From positions 1-62,442 of the forward strand of contig DATCHW010000057.1 of NCBI GenBank assembly GCA_036508135.1: DNA of 62,442 nt, in the 5' to 3' direction. The notes below the pieces were generated by a model. That model saw only the letters and a list, made by a program, of their open reading frames with translations, had not been told where the DNA came from and did no database searches. Positions 52,767-61,941 of the stretch are shown here, piece after piece. The position numbers were made by a program, and so were the translations under genes. The DNA comes from DATCHW01 sp036508135. Lineage in GTDB: Bacteria > Bacteroidota > Ignavibacteria > Tepidaquicellales > Tepidaquicellaceae. Position 1 is the stretch's first letter. Every line of letters begins with the position of its first letter.

Positions 52767-53135
52767 ATGAAAAACAAAGTATTATTTCTTATTGTAATTA
52801 TCGCAGGACTTTTTTTATTTTCTGCAAAGAATTCTTCAGCTCAGGCATTAACTTATCAGGTAGTAAACAACACGGGTGTTACATTAGTGGATGTTTATGT
52901 AACTCCGTCTGAAACAAATAACTGGGGCAATGACATACTTCCAAACGATCTTTTCGAAAATGGTTCAACAATAACAGTTACCATACCTGCAGATTACGGT
53001 ACAACCTGTATGTTCGATATGAAAATTACCGATGCAGCAGGCGGTCATGTTACTTTCACAGATATAGATGCCTGCAAATTGGTAAAACTCCAGATTAACG
53101 GAGACGGAACATATCAATATTTAGCGACACGGTAA
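52767..53135 (+). CDS. Small secreted protein, unrecognised
   Basis: 122-residue protein with a clear signal peptide (hydrophobic core residues 5-21, cleavage likely after SSAQA). The mature part is a small beta-rich domain beginning LTYQVVNNTGVTLVDVYVTP, with two cysteines (in TCMFDMKI and DACKLV) that could form a disulphide. It ends LQINGDGTYQYLATR. It resembles small secreted domains scattered in Bacteroidota but has no type IX tail. No function is proposed. It lies between two terminator or hairpin elements and is probably monocistronic. Confidence 0.75.
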   Translation: MKNKVLFLIVIIAGLFLFSAKNSSAQALTYQVVNNTGVTLVDVYVTPSETNNWGNDILPNDLFENGSTITVTIPADYGTTCMFDMKITDAAGGHVTFTDIDACKLVKLQINGDGTYQYLATR

Positions 53136-53192
53136 ATTTTCCTAAGCGGAAATATATTCATCACATCAGATTTTATATGGCTGAGGTTAAAG

Positions 53193-53211
53193 CCTCCGGA
53201 TAATCCGGAGG
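53193..53211. repeat. CCTCCGGA/TCCGGAGG palindrome
   Basis: Perfect eight-base arms with a three-base loop, within a GGTTAAAGCCTCCGG context. Not followed by a T-run. Likely another dispersed palindrome. Confidence 0.5.
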
Positions 53212-53351
53212 TTACCTACGGCTTTTTCCTAAGAACTAACAGAATACGGGAATAGATGCAAAGAAAATTAAATATCGAAACTTTATATATATCAAAATTT
53301 GTTATAGAAATAAATTAATTCAGTTAAAGTTTGTTAATTAAATAAAAAAAT

Positions 53352-54302
53352 ATGTCTGAAAAGAAAATTATTGCGGTAATGGGTGCAACAGGTGCGCAGG
53401 GCGGTGGACTTGTACGTGCAATTTTAAACGACCCGAACAGTAATTTCACAGTGCGTGCGATAACAAGAGATGTTAACTCTGAAAAAGCTAAAGAACTTGC
53501 TAAACTTGGTGCACAGGTTGTTTCTGCCAATTTAGATGACCTTGAAAGTCTCAAAAAAGCCTTTGATGGTTCGTATGGAGCTTTCTGTGTAACAAATTTC
53601 TGGGAACACTTTTCACCGGAGAAGGAGTTAGCACAGGCTCATGCATTGGCACAAGCGGCAAAACATTCCGGTATCAAGCATGCAATATGGTCAACACTCG
53701 AAGATACCCGCAATTGGGTTCCTCTCGGTGATAACAGTATGCCAACACTGATGGATAAATATAAAGTGCCTCACTTCGATGCTAAAGGAGAAGCGAATCA
53801 TTTCTTTACCGATTTAGGAGTACCGACAACGTTACTTTTAACTTCGTTCTATTGGGATAACCTTATCTATTTCGGAATGGGACCTAAGAAAGGACCTGAC
53901 GGAAAACTCGGAATCACTTTTCCTATGGGTGATAAAAAGCTGCCCGGTATAGCGGCTGAGGATATTGGTAAATGTGCCTTTGGTATTTTTATGAAAGGTA
54001 ATGATTTTATCGGAAAGACCGTTGGTATTTCGGGAGAGTTCCTCACCGGCAACCAAATGGCTGATGCACTCACTAAAGTATTGGGTCAGGAAGTCAGGTT
54101 TAACGATGTTCCGGCAGAGGTGTATCGAAACTTCGGTTTTCCCGGTGCTCAAGACCTTGGTAATATGTTCCAATTTAAAAGAGACTTTGAAAGTGACTTT
54201 TGCGGTGCAAGAAATCTTAATCTCAGCCGTGAACTGAACCCGGCATTGCAAACTTTTGAAATGTGGTTAACCAAAAATAAAAACCGCATTCCGCTGGAGT
54301 AG
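53352..54302 (+). CDS. NmrA-like NAD(P)-binding protein
   Basis: 316-residue atypical short-chain dehydrogenase of the NmrA/HSCARG group. The dinucleotide motif GATGAQGGGLVRAIL starts at residue 11. TRDVNSEKAKELAKLGAQVV and the following NLDD resemble NmrA family members that sense NAD(P) ratios rather than catalyse. The usual catalytic YxxxK is not evident in the expected place. It stands alone on the plus strand. A regulatory or weak reductase role is possible; no partner transcription factor is adjacent. Confidence 0.85.
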   Translation: MSEKKIIAVMGATGAQGGGLVRAILNDPNSNFTVRAITRDVNSEKAKELAKLGAQVVSANLDDLESLKKAFDGSYGAFCVTNFWEHFSPEKELAQAHALAQAAKHSGIKHAIWSTLEDTRNWVPLGDNSMPTLMDKYKVPHFDAKGEANHFFTDLGVPTTLLLTSFYWDNLIYFGMGPKKGPDGKLGITFPMGDKKLPGIAAEDIGKCAFGIFMKGNDFIGKTVGISGEFLTGNQMADALTKVLGQEVRFNDVPAEVYRNFGFPGAQDLGNMFQFKRDFESDFCGARNLNLSRELNPALQTFEMWLTKNKNRIPLE

Positions 54303-54390
54303 AATTAAATCCGTATTAGCAATAGTCGTGAACTGTTCTGTCGGGAGATAACTCCCTGCAGAATAAAAAATTCCTTTTTGTGTTATTATG

Positions 54391-54798
54391 CTATGTGGTT
54401 TTCTCTTTTTTACCTATTATTAATGCTATGACGATACCTGCAATCGTCGTTCTAATACCCATTAATACAGCATCTTCAATAACTAATTTATAGCTTATGT
54501 TGTAAGAACCCCAGTAAAAGAAAACGTAAGGGATATCCATCAGTAATGATAACATAAACCCATAAATAAATCCTTCTTTTAGCGGGGATTCTCCTTTATA
54601 CACCATAGTATATATCCACGACATAAAAAACGCTTGTAATACGGTGCCGATGATAATTGCCCACATTCTCATATCATCGGGTGAGCGCATTAAATTGCCA
54701 AAGCCTGCCAAACTCTTTGCCATAATGACCCCGTAAGCCAGCCAGGAAAGGATGAAAAGAACAATTGCAGAAACGATTGTTGAAATGATAATTTTCAT
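54391..54798 (-). CDS. Four-helix membrane protein, unrecognised
   Basis: 135-residue integral membrane protein with about four hydrophobic helices (residues 5-27, 45-67, 78-97, 109-128). The N-terminal part, with WLAYGVIMAKSL, resembles the DUF1761-like group, but the match is weak from sequence alone. No catalytic motif. Convergent with the NmrA-like gene, 89 bp away. Confidence 0.65.
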   Translation of the reverse strand: MKIIISTIVSAIVLFILSWLAYGVIMAKSLAGFGNLMRSPDDMRMWAIIIGTVLQAFFMSWIYTMVYKGESPLKEGFIYGFMLSLLMDIPYVFFYWGSYNISYKLVIEDAVLMGIRTTIAGIVIALIIGKKEKTT

Positions 54799-55126
54799 GT
54801 TTTTTTTATTTAAGTTAATAAAATAAACTTTAGAAAAATATTTAGGTAAAATACATTAAAAATTTCTTCTGCTCTCACATAAATTCCGAGTGGTCACAAA
54901 GTGAAATATAACAAAAATAATATTTATAAAAAAAGCGTTCTTCTTCCGCTATAAAAAAGTCCGTTCATATCTATTTTAAATAAAGATTTAATTTTTTTCC
55001 GGGTTTTTTTATCTGTGGCTAAAACCGGGGGGTAAAAGTAAAAGTTTAGCTGATTATCAATTATCTTTATATCAAAATTAAATTTAATTATTTTTAGCCG
55101 AACCAGTAAACTATAACGATTAACGA
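54799..55126. other. Gene-free divergent region
   Basis: 328 bp of AT-rich DNA between divergent membrane-protein genes. No repeat family member, hairpin with T-run, or convincing promoter pair was found. Confidence 0.45.
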
Positions 55127-56644
55127 ATGAGTTTTACAAGTTTTGATTTCTTGTTTTTTATTCCGATAATAGCTGCCTTATATTATATCACTCCTTATAC
55201 AAAAAGGTGGATCGTACTATTAACAGGAAGTTATTTCTTTTATTTATCTTTCAAGTTAGAATTTCTTCCTTGGATAATTATGATGTCAGTTATCGTTTAT
55301 GTGCTTGCATTATTACTCGAAAAATTTCATACCCATAGAATAAAAAAATTCATAATGCTTCTTGGAGTGTTTTTTATTGCCGGCGTATTAATTTTATTAA
55401 AGTATAATTCTTTTCTGTTAACAAACATTAATTATTTGCTTTCGATTTTCAAGATTAATGCGAAACAAATCGAAATAGGTTATGTAACTCCGCTTGGGAT
55501 CTCTTATTTTTCTTTTGTTATGATAAGTTACCTGCTTGATGTTTATAACGATAAAATAAAGGCTGAGCATCATCTTGGAAAATTTGCTGTTTATGTTGCT
55601 TTTTTCCCAAAATTAATAGCAGGTCCTATTGAAAAGGCAAAAGATTTTATTCCGCAATTATCGGTTAATACGGATGTAAAATATGAAAACATTTCGAATG
55701 GTGTAAAATTAATTTTACTGGGATTTTTCAAGAAGGTGGTTATTGCAGACCGCCTTTCTGAAGCTGTTAATAAATTGTATGGAGGCATTGCAGAATATTC
55801 ATGGATAAGCATTTTGTTTGTTGTTTTTCTTTATTCGTTTCAGCTCTACGCAGATTTTTCGGGATATACCGATATGGCAAGAGGGATTGGAAAATTATTT
55901 GGTATTAACTTAACCGAAAATTTTAAACGTCCTTATTTATCTTCATCAATATCCGAATTATGGCGAAGGTGGCATATTTCTCTTTCAAACTGGCTTAGGG
56001 ATTACATATTTCTTCCGCTAAGTTATTCTATTGCCCGGAAGGCAATGAAAAAATCTTTGGGCTCAAACCCCAACCCCTCAAAAACAAGGTCTTACTCTTA
56101 TAAACTATTTAAACCGGAATATATTTCATATATAGCGGCAATATTTATTACAATGACCATTTGCGGAATATGGCACGGAGCAAACTGGAATTTCATAATC
56201 TGGGGTGCTCTTCAGGGAATATTTTTGATACTTGCATTTCTTTACAGAAGAAATAAGAAGAAGTTATATAAAAGAATTTCAATTAATAAATCTTTCCGCT
56301 TTGTTACAAGTGTTATTTTTACATATGCTTTCTTTTCTCTTTCGTTGATATTTTTCAGGGCTGATACTTTTACCGATGCAATATTAATATTCAAAAAAAT
56401 TATAAGTATGGACAATGGTGTTTTAATCGCATCCCTATTTAAAAATGGATGGGATTTAGTTTCCGGTATAATATTAATTTTGGCTTTTATAGTAATTGAA
56501 ATATTTCTTGAATTCCGGGAAAAAGCCGGGAAACCATATGAGTTATATAAATATATAAATATTCCTGTTGCTATAATTCTATTGCTTATTATATTTGTAT
56601 TCGGAAAATTCACATTAAATGACTTTTTATATTTCAAGTTTTGA
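55127..56644 (+). CDS. MBOAT-family O-acyltransferase (AlgI-like)
   Basis: 505-residue polytopic membrane acyltransferase with ~11 helices. Conserved MBOAT segments are ELWRRWHISLSNWLRDYIF and the catalytic His in GIWHGANWNFIIWG. YADFSGYTDMARGIGKLFGI and PKLIAGPIEKA are typical of AlgI/PatA-type proteins that move acetyl groups across the membrane to exported polysaccharide. The next gene encodes an AlgJ/AlgX-like SGNH protein, the usual partner that completes acetyl transfer. No polysaccharide synthesis genes adjoin the pair. Confidence 0.92.
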   Translation: MSFTSFDFLFFIPIIAALYYITPYTKRWIVLLTGSYFFYLSFKLEFLPWIIMMSVIVYVLALLLEKFHTHRIKKFIMLLGVFFIAGVLILLKYNSFLLTNINYLLSIFKINAKQIEIGYVTPLGISYFSFVMISYLLDVYNDKIKAEHHLGKFAVYVAFFPKLIAGPIEKAKDFIPQLSVNTDVKYENISNGVKLILLGFFKKVVIADRLSEAVNKLYGGIAEYSWISILFVVFLYSFQLYADFSGYTDMARGIGKLFGINLTENFKRPYLSSSISELWRRWHISLSNWLRDYIFLPLSYSIARKAMKKSLGSNPNPSKTRSYSYKLFKPEYISYIAAIFITMTICGIWHGANWNFIIWGALQGIFLILAFLYRRNKKKLYKRISINKSFRFVTSVIFTYAFFSLSLIFFRADTFTDAILIFKKIISMDNGVLIASLFKNGWDLVSGIILILAFIVIEIFLEFREKAGKPYELYKYINIPVAIILLLIIFVFGKFTLNDFLYFKF

Positions 56645-56649
56645 CTAAA

Positions 56650-57699
56650 ATGAAAGATGAATTAACAAAGATAGTTTTATATATCTCGGGAGTTTTTGCA
56701 CTTTTTATTTTTATGATAGTCCGGTTTGAAGAAAGCCCTAAGTTTCTTTTAAATCCTGCGTTATATGAAACTGAAAGCAAAGGTATCTATGGCGATTTAT
56801 ATGATTTGAATTTGCTGGAATATTTCAAAATACCTGTATATGATGGCGGAATAATGTTTTCTAAAAAAGGCAATGTTAACACTTTAGATTCATCCGGGGT
56901 TGTTCTTTTTGGCGACAGCTTTTTTGGTGGCACCTCGTCAAAAAGTCTTTTTCACGAAAGATTACAGGGATTGATTAACTTAAAAACATTTTTTTCAAAT
57001 GCAGATGCTCCATTAATGGAATTGGCAAAACTTAAATTAAATTCATCAAAGAAAAGATTGTTCGTTTTTGAAATAGTAGAGAGAAGAATAGCCGATTATT
57101 TTAAAACTTCACAAAAGTCAGAAGACAAAGTCGGGTTTATAAAATCAATTAAAGGTTCATTATTTAATAAAGTAGAAACTAAATATGATTATCTTTTGCA
57201 TAAAAGTTTATTAACAAGTTATTTTTATGAAATAATTAATTCTTTTAAATTTAATTACTTAAATTACATTTCAGATTTAACTCCGGTATATTCGGTTAAT
57301 CCGCCCTGGTTGTTCTATCATCAGGAGGTTAGTAACAAAAACACAGGGTTTTATTACAATTTCTCCGAAAAGGAAATTGAAGAAATTTGTATTAATATTC
57401 TTGACTTAAAAAATAAAATTAAGGAAATCTATAATATGGAGTTTGTAATTATTCCTGTTCCGAATAAATATACTATATATCACAAAATAATTAATAACGA
57501 TTTATACAACAATTTTTTACCGAAGTTATATGACGGTTTAAAAAAGAATGGTGTCCCTTGTATAGAATTATATCGGGATTTTATTACATCAGAAAAAACT
57601 CTTTACTTTTCAACCGATACTCACTGGAACGAAGATGGCGAAAAAATTGCTTTACAAAAACTATCTCAATTTATACTTAGTCAAAAGTATCTTTATTAA
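56650..57699 (+). CDS. AlgJ/AlgX-like SGNH acetyltransferase partner
   Basis: About 349-residue protein with an N-terminal membrane anchor (residues 6-22) and a periplasmic SGNH/GDSL-like domain. LFGDSFFGGTS carries the block I Ser and STDTHWNEDG the Asp-x-x-His pair, the DHHW-type layout of AlgJ/AlgX. It should take acetyl from the MBOAT protein and place it on a surface glycan. The ATG at 56650 is preferred; an in-frame TTG at 56641 would overlap the MBOAT stop by 4 bp. Neither has a clear Shine-Dalgarno. Confidence 0.82.
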   Translation: MKDELTKIVLYISGVFALFIFMIVRFEESPKFLLNPALYETESKGIYGDLYDLNLLEYFKIPVYDGGIMFSKKGNVNTLDSSGVVLFGDSFFGGTSSKSLFHERLQGLINLKTFFSNADAPLMELAKLKLNSSKKRLFVFEIVERRIADYFKTSQKSEDKVGFIKSIKGSLFNKVETKYDYLLHKSLLTSYFYEIINSFKFNYLNYISDLTPVYSVNPPWLFYHQEVSNKNTGFYYNFSEKEIEEICINILDLKNKIKEIYNMEFVIIPVPNKYTIYHKIINNDLYNNFLPKLYDGLKKNGVPCIELYRDFITSEKTLYFSTDTHWNEDGEKIALQKLSQFILSQKYLY

Positions 57700-57753
57700 T
57701 TTCCCTTTTTAGTTTTTCCAATTTTAGGTAGAATTACTTAAAAAGAAATTCCA

Positions 57754-59079
57754 TTGGAACTATTTGATGATAATAATCCTGTAGTAAACGATGCACGGTT
57801 GATACCCCTTGCAGAACGAATGAGACCTAATACTCTTGACGAATTCGTGGGACAGAAACATCTCGTCGGAGAAAATAAACCTGTCAGACTGATGATAGAG
57901 AATAACGATGTTTCCTCGATGATTCTATGGGGTCCGCCGGGTGTAGGCAAAACAACTCTCGCACTTCTTATATCAAAATTGGTCAGCACCGATTTTATAC
58001 AACAATCTGCAGTTTCATCCGGAGTTAAAGATGTGAGGGAGGCGATTGAAAAAGCCACTTACAATCTGCGCGAGAAAAAAAAGAAAACAATTTTATTCAT
58101 AGATGAAATCCACAGGTTTAATAAGGGACAGCAGGATTCACTCCTTCACAGTGTTGAAAAAGGAAAAATAATTTTAATCGGTGCTACCACCGAGAACCCG
58201 TCGTTTGAAGTGATATCTCCGCTGCTCTCAAGATGCCGCGTTTATGTACTGGAAGAATTATCGAAAGAAGATTTTCTTTTTATAATATCGAACACACTGA
58301 AAAACGATGTTATTCTTAAAGAGCAAAAGATTGAGATACCCGATAAGGATTTTCTTATACTCCTGTCCGGCGGCGACGGAAGAAGACTATTGAACGGAAT
58401 CGAACTTGCAGTGAAAATATCAAAACCTGACAAAAAAGGGAAGGTGGTATTAACCAATGAAATTTTCAAAGAAGCATTTCAGGCCAAGTATATCAAATAC
58501 GACAAGAATCAGGAAGAGCATTATAATATAATCTCGGCTTTCATTAAGAGTATAAGGGGAAGCGACCCTGATGCGGCTGTTTACTGGATGGCGCGAATGC
58601 TGAAAGGCGGGGAAGACCCGAAGTTTATTGCAAGAAGGATGATAGTTCTTGCATCGGAAGATATTGGCAATGCTGACCCTTATGCCTTAACTCTTGCCAC
58701 CAGCACTTTCACGGCTGTTGACTATATCGGAATGCCCGAGGCAAGGATAGTATTGGCTCAGTGTGCCACTTATCTCGCAAGCTGCAATAAAAGCAATGCT
58801 TCCTATATGGCGATTGATTCCGCTTTGTCTGATGTTGAAAAGATGCCGGATTTCAATGTACCGATTCATTTGAGAAATGCTCCGACGAAACTTATGAAAG
58901 ACTTGAAATACGGGAAAGATTACAAATATGCGCACAGTTTTGATAAACATTTCGTGGAACAGGATTATCTGCCGGAAGAATTGAAGAATAAAATCTATTA
59001 TGCTCCCGGTGAATTCGGAACTGAAGCAAAGTTTAAAAAAAGACTGGAAGAATTATGGAAGAAAAGGAAAAAGAGTTAA
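57754..59079 (+). CDS. rarA: Replication-associated recombination protein RarA
   Basis: 441-residue AAA+ clamp-loader-like ATPase (MgsA/Mgs1/WRNIP1 family) that acts at stalled replication forks. Walker A is GPPGVGKTTLA (about residue 53) and Walker B ILFIDEIHRFNKGQQD. TTENPSFEVISPLLSRCRVY contains sensor 1 and the arginine finger. The C-terminal tetramerisation region contains RGSDPDAAVYWMARML and ASEDIGNADPYAL. The likely start is TTG at 57754, directly before ELFDDNNPVVNDARLIPLAERMRP. It stands alone. Confidence 0.93.
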   Translation: MELFDDNNPVVNDARLIPLAERMRPNTLDEFVGQKHLVGENKPVRLMIENNDVSSMILWGPPGVGKTTLALLISKLVSTDFIQQSAVSSGVKDVREAIEKATYNLREKKKKTILFIDEIHRFNKGQQDSLLHSVEKGKIILIGATTENPSFEVISPLLSRCRVYVLEELSKEDFLFIISNTLKNDVILKEQKIEIPDKDFLILLSGGDGRRLLNGIELAVKISKPDKKGKVVLTNEIFKEAFQAKYIKYDKNQEEHYNIISAFIKSIRGSDPDAAVYWMARMLKGGEDPKFIARRMIVLASEDIGNADPYALTLATSTFTAVDYIGMPEARIVLAQCATYLASCNKSNASYMAIDSALSDVEKMPDFNVPIHLRNAPTKLMKDLKYGKDYKYAHSFDKHFVEQDYLPEELKNKIYYAPGEFGTEAKFKKRLEELWKKRKKS

Positions 59080-59149
59080 AATGTTAAAAGGTTAAAAAGT
59101 TGAAACGAATAATCCCTCGTAGCCACACTCCAGAAACCATGTAAAAACT

Positions 59150-59232
59150 TGTCATCCTGAGGAACGAAGTGACCGAAGGATCTCGTTTTTACTCCGTTTT
59201 TGAGATTCTTCGCTTCGCTCAGAATGACAAAT
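59150..59232. repeat. GTCATCCTGAGG...GCTCAGAATGAC hairpin repeat
   Basis: TTGTCATCCTGAGGAACGAAG is balanced by CTTCGCTTCGCTCAGAATGACAA, giving a long imperfect hairpin. The right arm TTGAGATTCTTCGCTTCGCT and its continuation CAGAATG recur exactly, in frame, inside the T9SS gene at 18692 (19141-19168 on the plus strand). The interval 59080-59360 has no gene. Confidence 0.8.
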
Positions 59233-59360
59233 CGGGGTTTTCACACAACCCTTCCTACTTTCGAAACTTCATTATTTGTTAAATAAAATTTACCGTTTCA
59301 TAAAAATATTTTCACTTGTTATTCTATAATTACCTTATTATAATTGACCGGAGGATTTAT

Positions 59361-61874
59361 ATGAGATTTAAAACTTTTTTAATATTTGTATTTCTATTCT
59401 ATCCTTTTTTATCACATTCCCAGTATGTCTATAAATGGTATGAACTTCCTAGCGGGACGAGTCAAAACCTGAACTCTGTTCAGGATAATTGCGCAGTCGG
59501 TAATAACGGGACAGCCCTGTTTTACGTATATCCCGGGATATGGAATATTTCTCAAACAGGAACTTCGGAAAATATTTTTTCTGTAAATAGTTTCAGTGCT
59601 TTGTATGTAACCGGCTCCAATGGTCTGCTTATGAATACAACAAGTCCTGGTTCCAACTGGTATGTTTACAACACACAGACTTCTAACTATCTCTATTCGT
59701 CTGCACGAATAAATAAAAGGGATTCTATTTCGATTCAGTTAAGACTTTTTATATGCGGAGCAAACGGTACGTTGAAGTATAGGGGGATTGTAGGAGCGGA
59801 TAGCTCCTGGCACAACGTGAATCTTGGAATATCGAATGATTTAAAGTGCTTTACGAATTACTCTATAAGTGGATTGCAGGCTCATCAACCAGTAATATGC
59901 GGAAGCGGTGGATTGATTTTAAAATCTGCTAATGGCGGCGATAATTGGTCAGTTAAAAATACCGGTATTACTGATAATCTAAATTCTGTTCAATTTTTGG
60001 ATTCATCCTTTGGGCTCGCAGTGGGGGATAACGGAAGAATAATAAAATCTACTGATGGCGGAGAATCCTGGGCAATATTAAACAGCCAGACTAATAATAA
60101 TTTAAATTCGGTAAAGATTTTTGCAAACCGGGACAGTGCTTATATTGCAGGTGATAATGGAACATTAAGATATACTACAAATGGCGGCAATAACTGGTTT
60201 TCAGAATCATTCGGTCAGAATGAAAATATAAATTCCATAAGTTTTTCATCTTCAGGGAATTTTGCCGTCGGTGATAATGGTAAAATTTTCATAAGAACTC
60301 TCGATAGCCTGTATTTATTTTACAAATATTTTGAACCTAATCGCATCAAAACTGTATTTTCATCTTATGGTATTTTTAATTTTGATAGAGCAAATGGAAG
60401 CCAGCCGGGTTTCAGATGGCCCATAGATTCCTTCAGAACTGCAATATATTCGAGCGGTTTGAGTATAGCCGGATTTGTAAATTCTCAGCTTCGAATGATG
60501 GCTGGGTCTTACGCAGGTGAGTGTTATCCCGGACATTGTATAAACGGAAATTATTTTTGGGATAGTACATTTCGAATTTATAAAGTCTCAAGGACAGATA
60601 ATCCTAATACAAGTTATGACTGGGCTCACTGGGGTAGTATGGTCCCTTACGGTGCGCCCTTTGTTGATGTAAATCAAAATGGTATCTATGAACCTTTAAT
60701 TGATACACCGGGAGTACGCAAAGCAGAGCAGACTTTATTTATTTGTATGACGGATGCAAATCCATCATCTCATAACTACAGTGAAAGTTTCGGGGGCGGA
60801 ACTTCACCGCTCGGAGCAGAAATTCATTTGACCGCCTGGGGGTATGACAAAATAAACCTTAAAGATATTCAGTTTATCAAATGGGAAATCATAAATAAAA
60901 GCCCGAACTCCTGGAATAGCACTTATTTTTCGGTATTTTGCGACCCTGATGTTGGTGATGGTAGTGATGATTATATGGGATGTGATTCTATAAGGAATCT
61001 TTCCTATGGATATAACGCTGATAATAATGACTTTGTTTATGGTTACGCTCCCCCCGCTGTTGGTTTCAGAATTCTCAAAACTCCGTTTACAAATACAATT
61101 CCTTCCGGTATTAGTTCTTTGATTAAAATCGGAAAATCTTCGAGCGGAGGAGTCTCTTGTGAATCTGAGCCATACTCAGATCCACCCGGTGCTTATAATT
61201 ATATGAAGGGATTGAAAAAAGATTCAACTCCGTGGGTAATTCCTAACACAAATCCACCTCAAATAACAAAATTCTGTTATAGCGGAGACCCGGAAACCGG
61301 TGCAGGGTGGACTGCTTATAATGGATATGTTGGTAACTGCGGTGGGAGTCTTTACGGAACAACTTATAGCGTTGAGGCTCTCGGTGATAAAAGATATTTG
61401 ATGAGTATGGGAGGAAATAATTTCACCGTTAATTCGGGCGATACTCAAACTATAATTATGGCACAATTAATTGCCCGGGGAACGAATAACCTGAATTCCG
61501 TTACAAGGTTGAAGCAATTAAGCGATACAGCTTACCAGCTTTATCAGGGCGGATTTGTAATCGGTGTAAAACCTTTATCTTCTTTAGTTCCGGATAAATT
61601 TTTATTATACCAGAATTACCCTAATCCTTTTAATCCGACAACGAAAATACGATTTGAAATCCCCCTTGGTAAAGGGGGACAAAGGGGGTTGTATAGTTCT
61701 CTAAAAGTCTATGATATACTCGGAAAAGAAATTACTACTCTCATAAACGAAAAATTAAATCCCGGAGTTTATGAAGTCGAATTTGACGGCTCAAATTTCG
61801 CGAGTGGCGTGTATTTTTATCAACTCAGGTATGGTGATTTTGTACAAATACATAAAATGATATTATTAAAATAA
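59361..61874 (+). CDS. Large secreted protein, YCF48-like N terminus and type IX tail
   Basis: 837-residue exported protein. ATG 59361 is chosen over the upstream 59316 ATG because GGAGG lies seven bases before it and the signal peptide (RFKTFLIFVFLFYPFLSHSQ) then begins at residue 2. Residues ~25-310 are YCF48-like repeats with SANGGDNW, STDGGESW and TTNGGNNW. A larger unrecognised beta-rich domain follows (~330-735), containing WPIDSFRTAIYSSG and a DxDxNxNGIYEP-like calcium loop. The tail is QNYPNPFNPTTKIRFEIP. LGKGGQRGLYSS, encoded at 61657-61696, is the same G/C-run repeat as in the gene at 46760. Confidence 0.87.
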   Translation: MRFKTFLIFVFLFYPFLSHSQYVYKWYELPSGTSQNLNSVQDNCAVGNNGTALFYVYPGIWNISQTGTSENIFSVNSFSALYVTGSNGLLMNTTSPGSNWYVYNTQTSNYLYSSARINKRDSISIQLRLFICGANGTLKYRGIVGADSSWHNVNLGISNDLKCFTNYSISGLQAHQPVICGSGGLILKSANGGDNWSVKNTGITDNLNSVQFLDSSFGLAVGDNGRIIKSTDGGESWAILNSQTNNNLNSVKIFANRDSAYIAGDNGTLRYTTNGGNNWFSESFGQNENINSISFSSSGNFAVGDNGKIFIRTLDSLYLFYKYFEPNRIKTVFSSYGIFNFDRANGSQPGFRWPIDSFRTAIYSSGLSIAGFVNSQLRMMAGSYAGECYPGHCINGNYFWDSTFRIYKVSRTDNPNTSYDWAHWGSMVPYGAPFVDVNQNGIYEPLIDTPGVRKAEQTLFICMTDANPSSHNYSESFGGGTSPLGAEIHLTAWGYDKINLKDIQFIKWEIINKSPNSWNSTYFSVFCDPDVGDGSDDYMGCDSIRNLSYGYNADNNDFVYGYAPPAVGFRILKTPFTNTIPSGISSLIKIGKSSSGGVSCESEPYSDPPGAYNYMKGLKKDSTPWVIPNTNPPQITKFCYSGDPETGAGWTAYNGYVGNCGGSLYGTTYSVEALGDKRYLMSMGGNNFTVNSGDTQTIIMAQLIARGTNNLNSVTRLKQLSDTAYQLYQGGFVIGVKPLSSLVPDKFLLYQNYPNPFNPTTKIRFEIPLGKGGQRGLYSSLKVYDILGKEITTLINEKLNPGVYEVEFDGSNFASGVYFYQLRYGDFVQIHKMILLK

Positions 61875-61941
61875 TAACTGATTTTAATATGTAATTATAA
61901 TTGTGTTTGTTCTTTTTGTAATAAATTAAACTTTTATTGTT

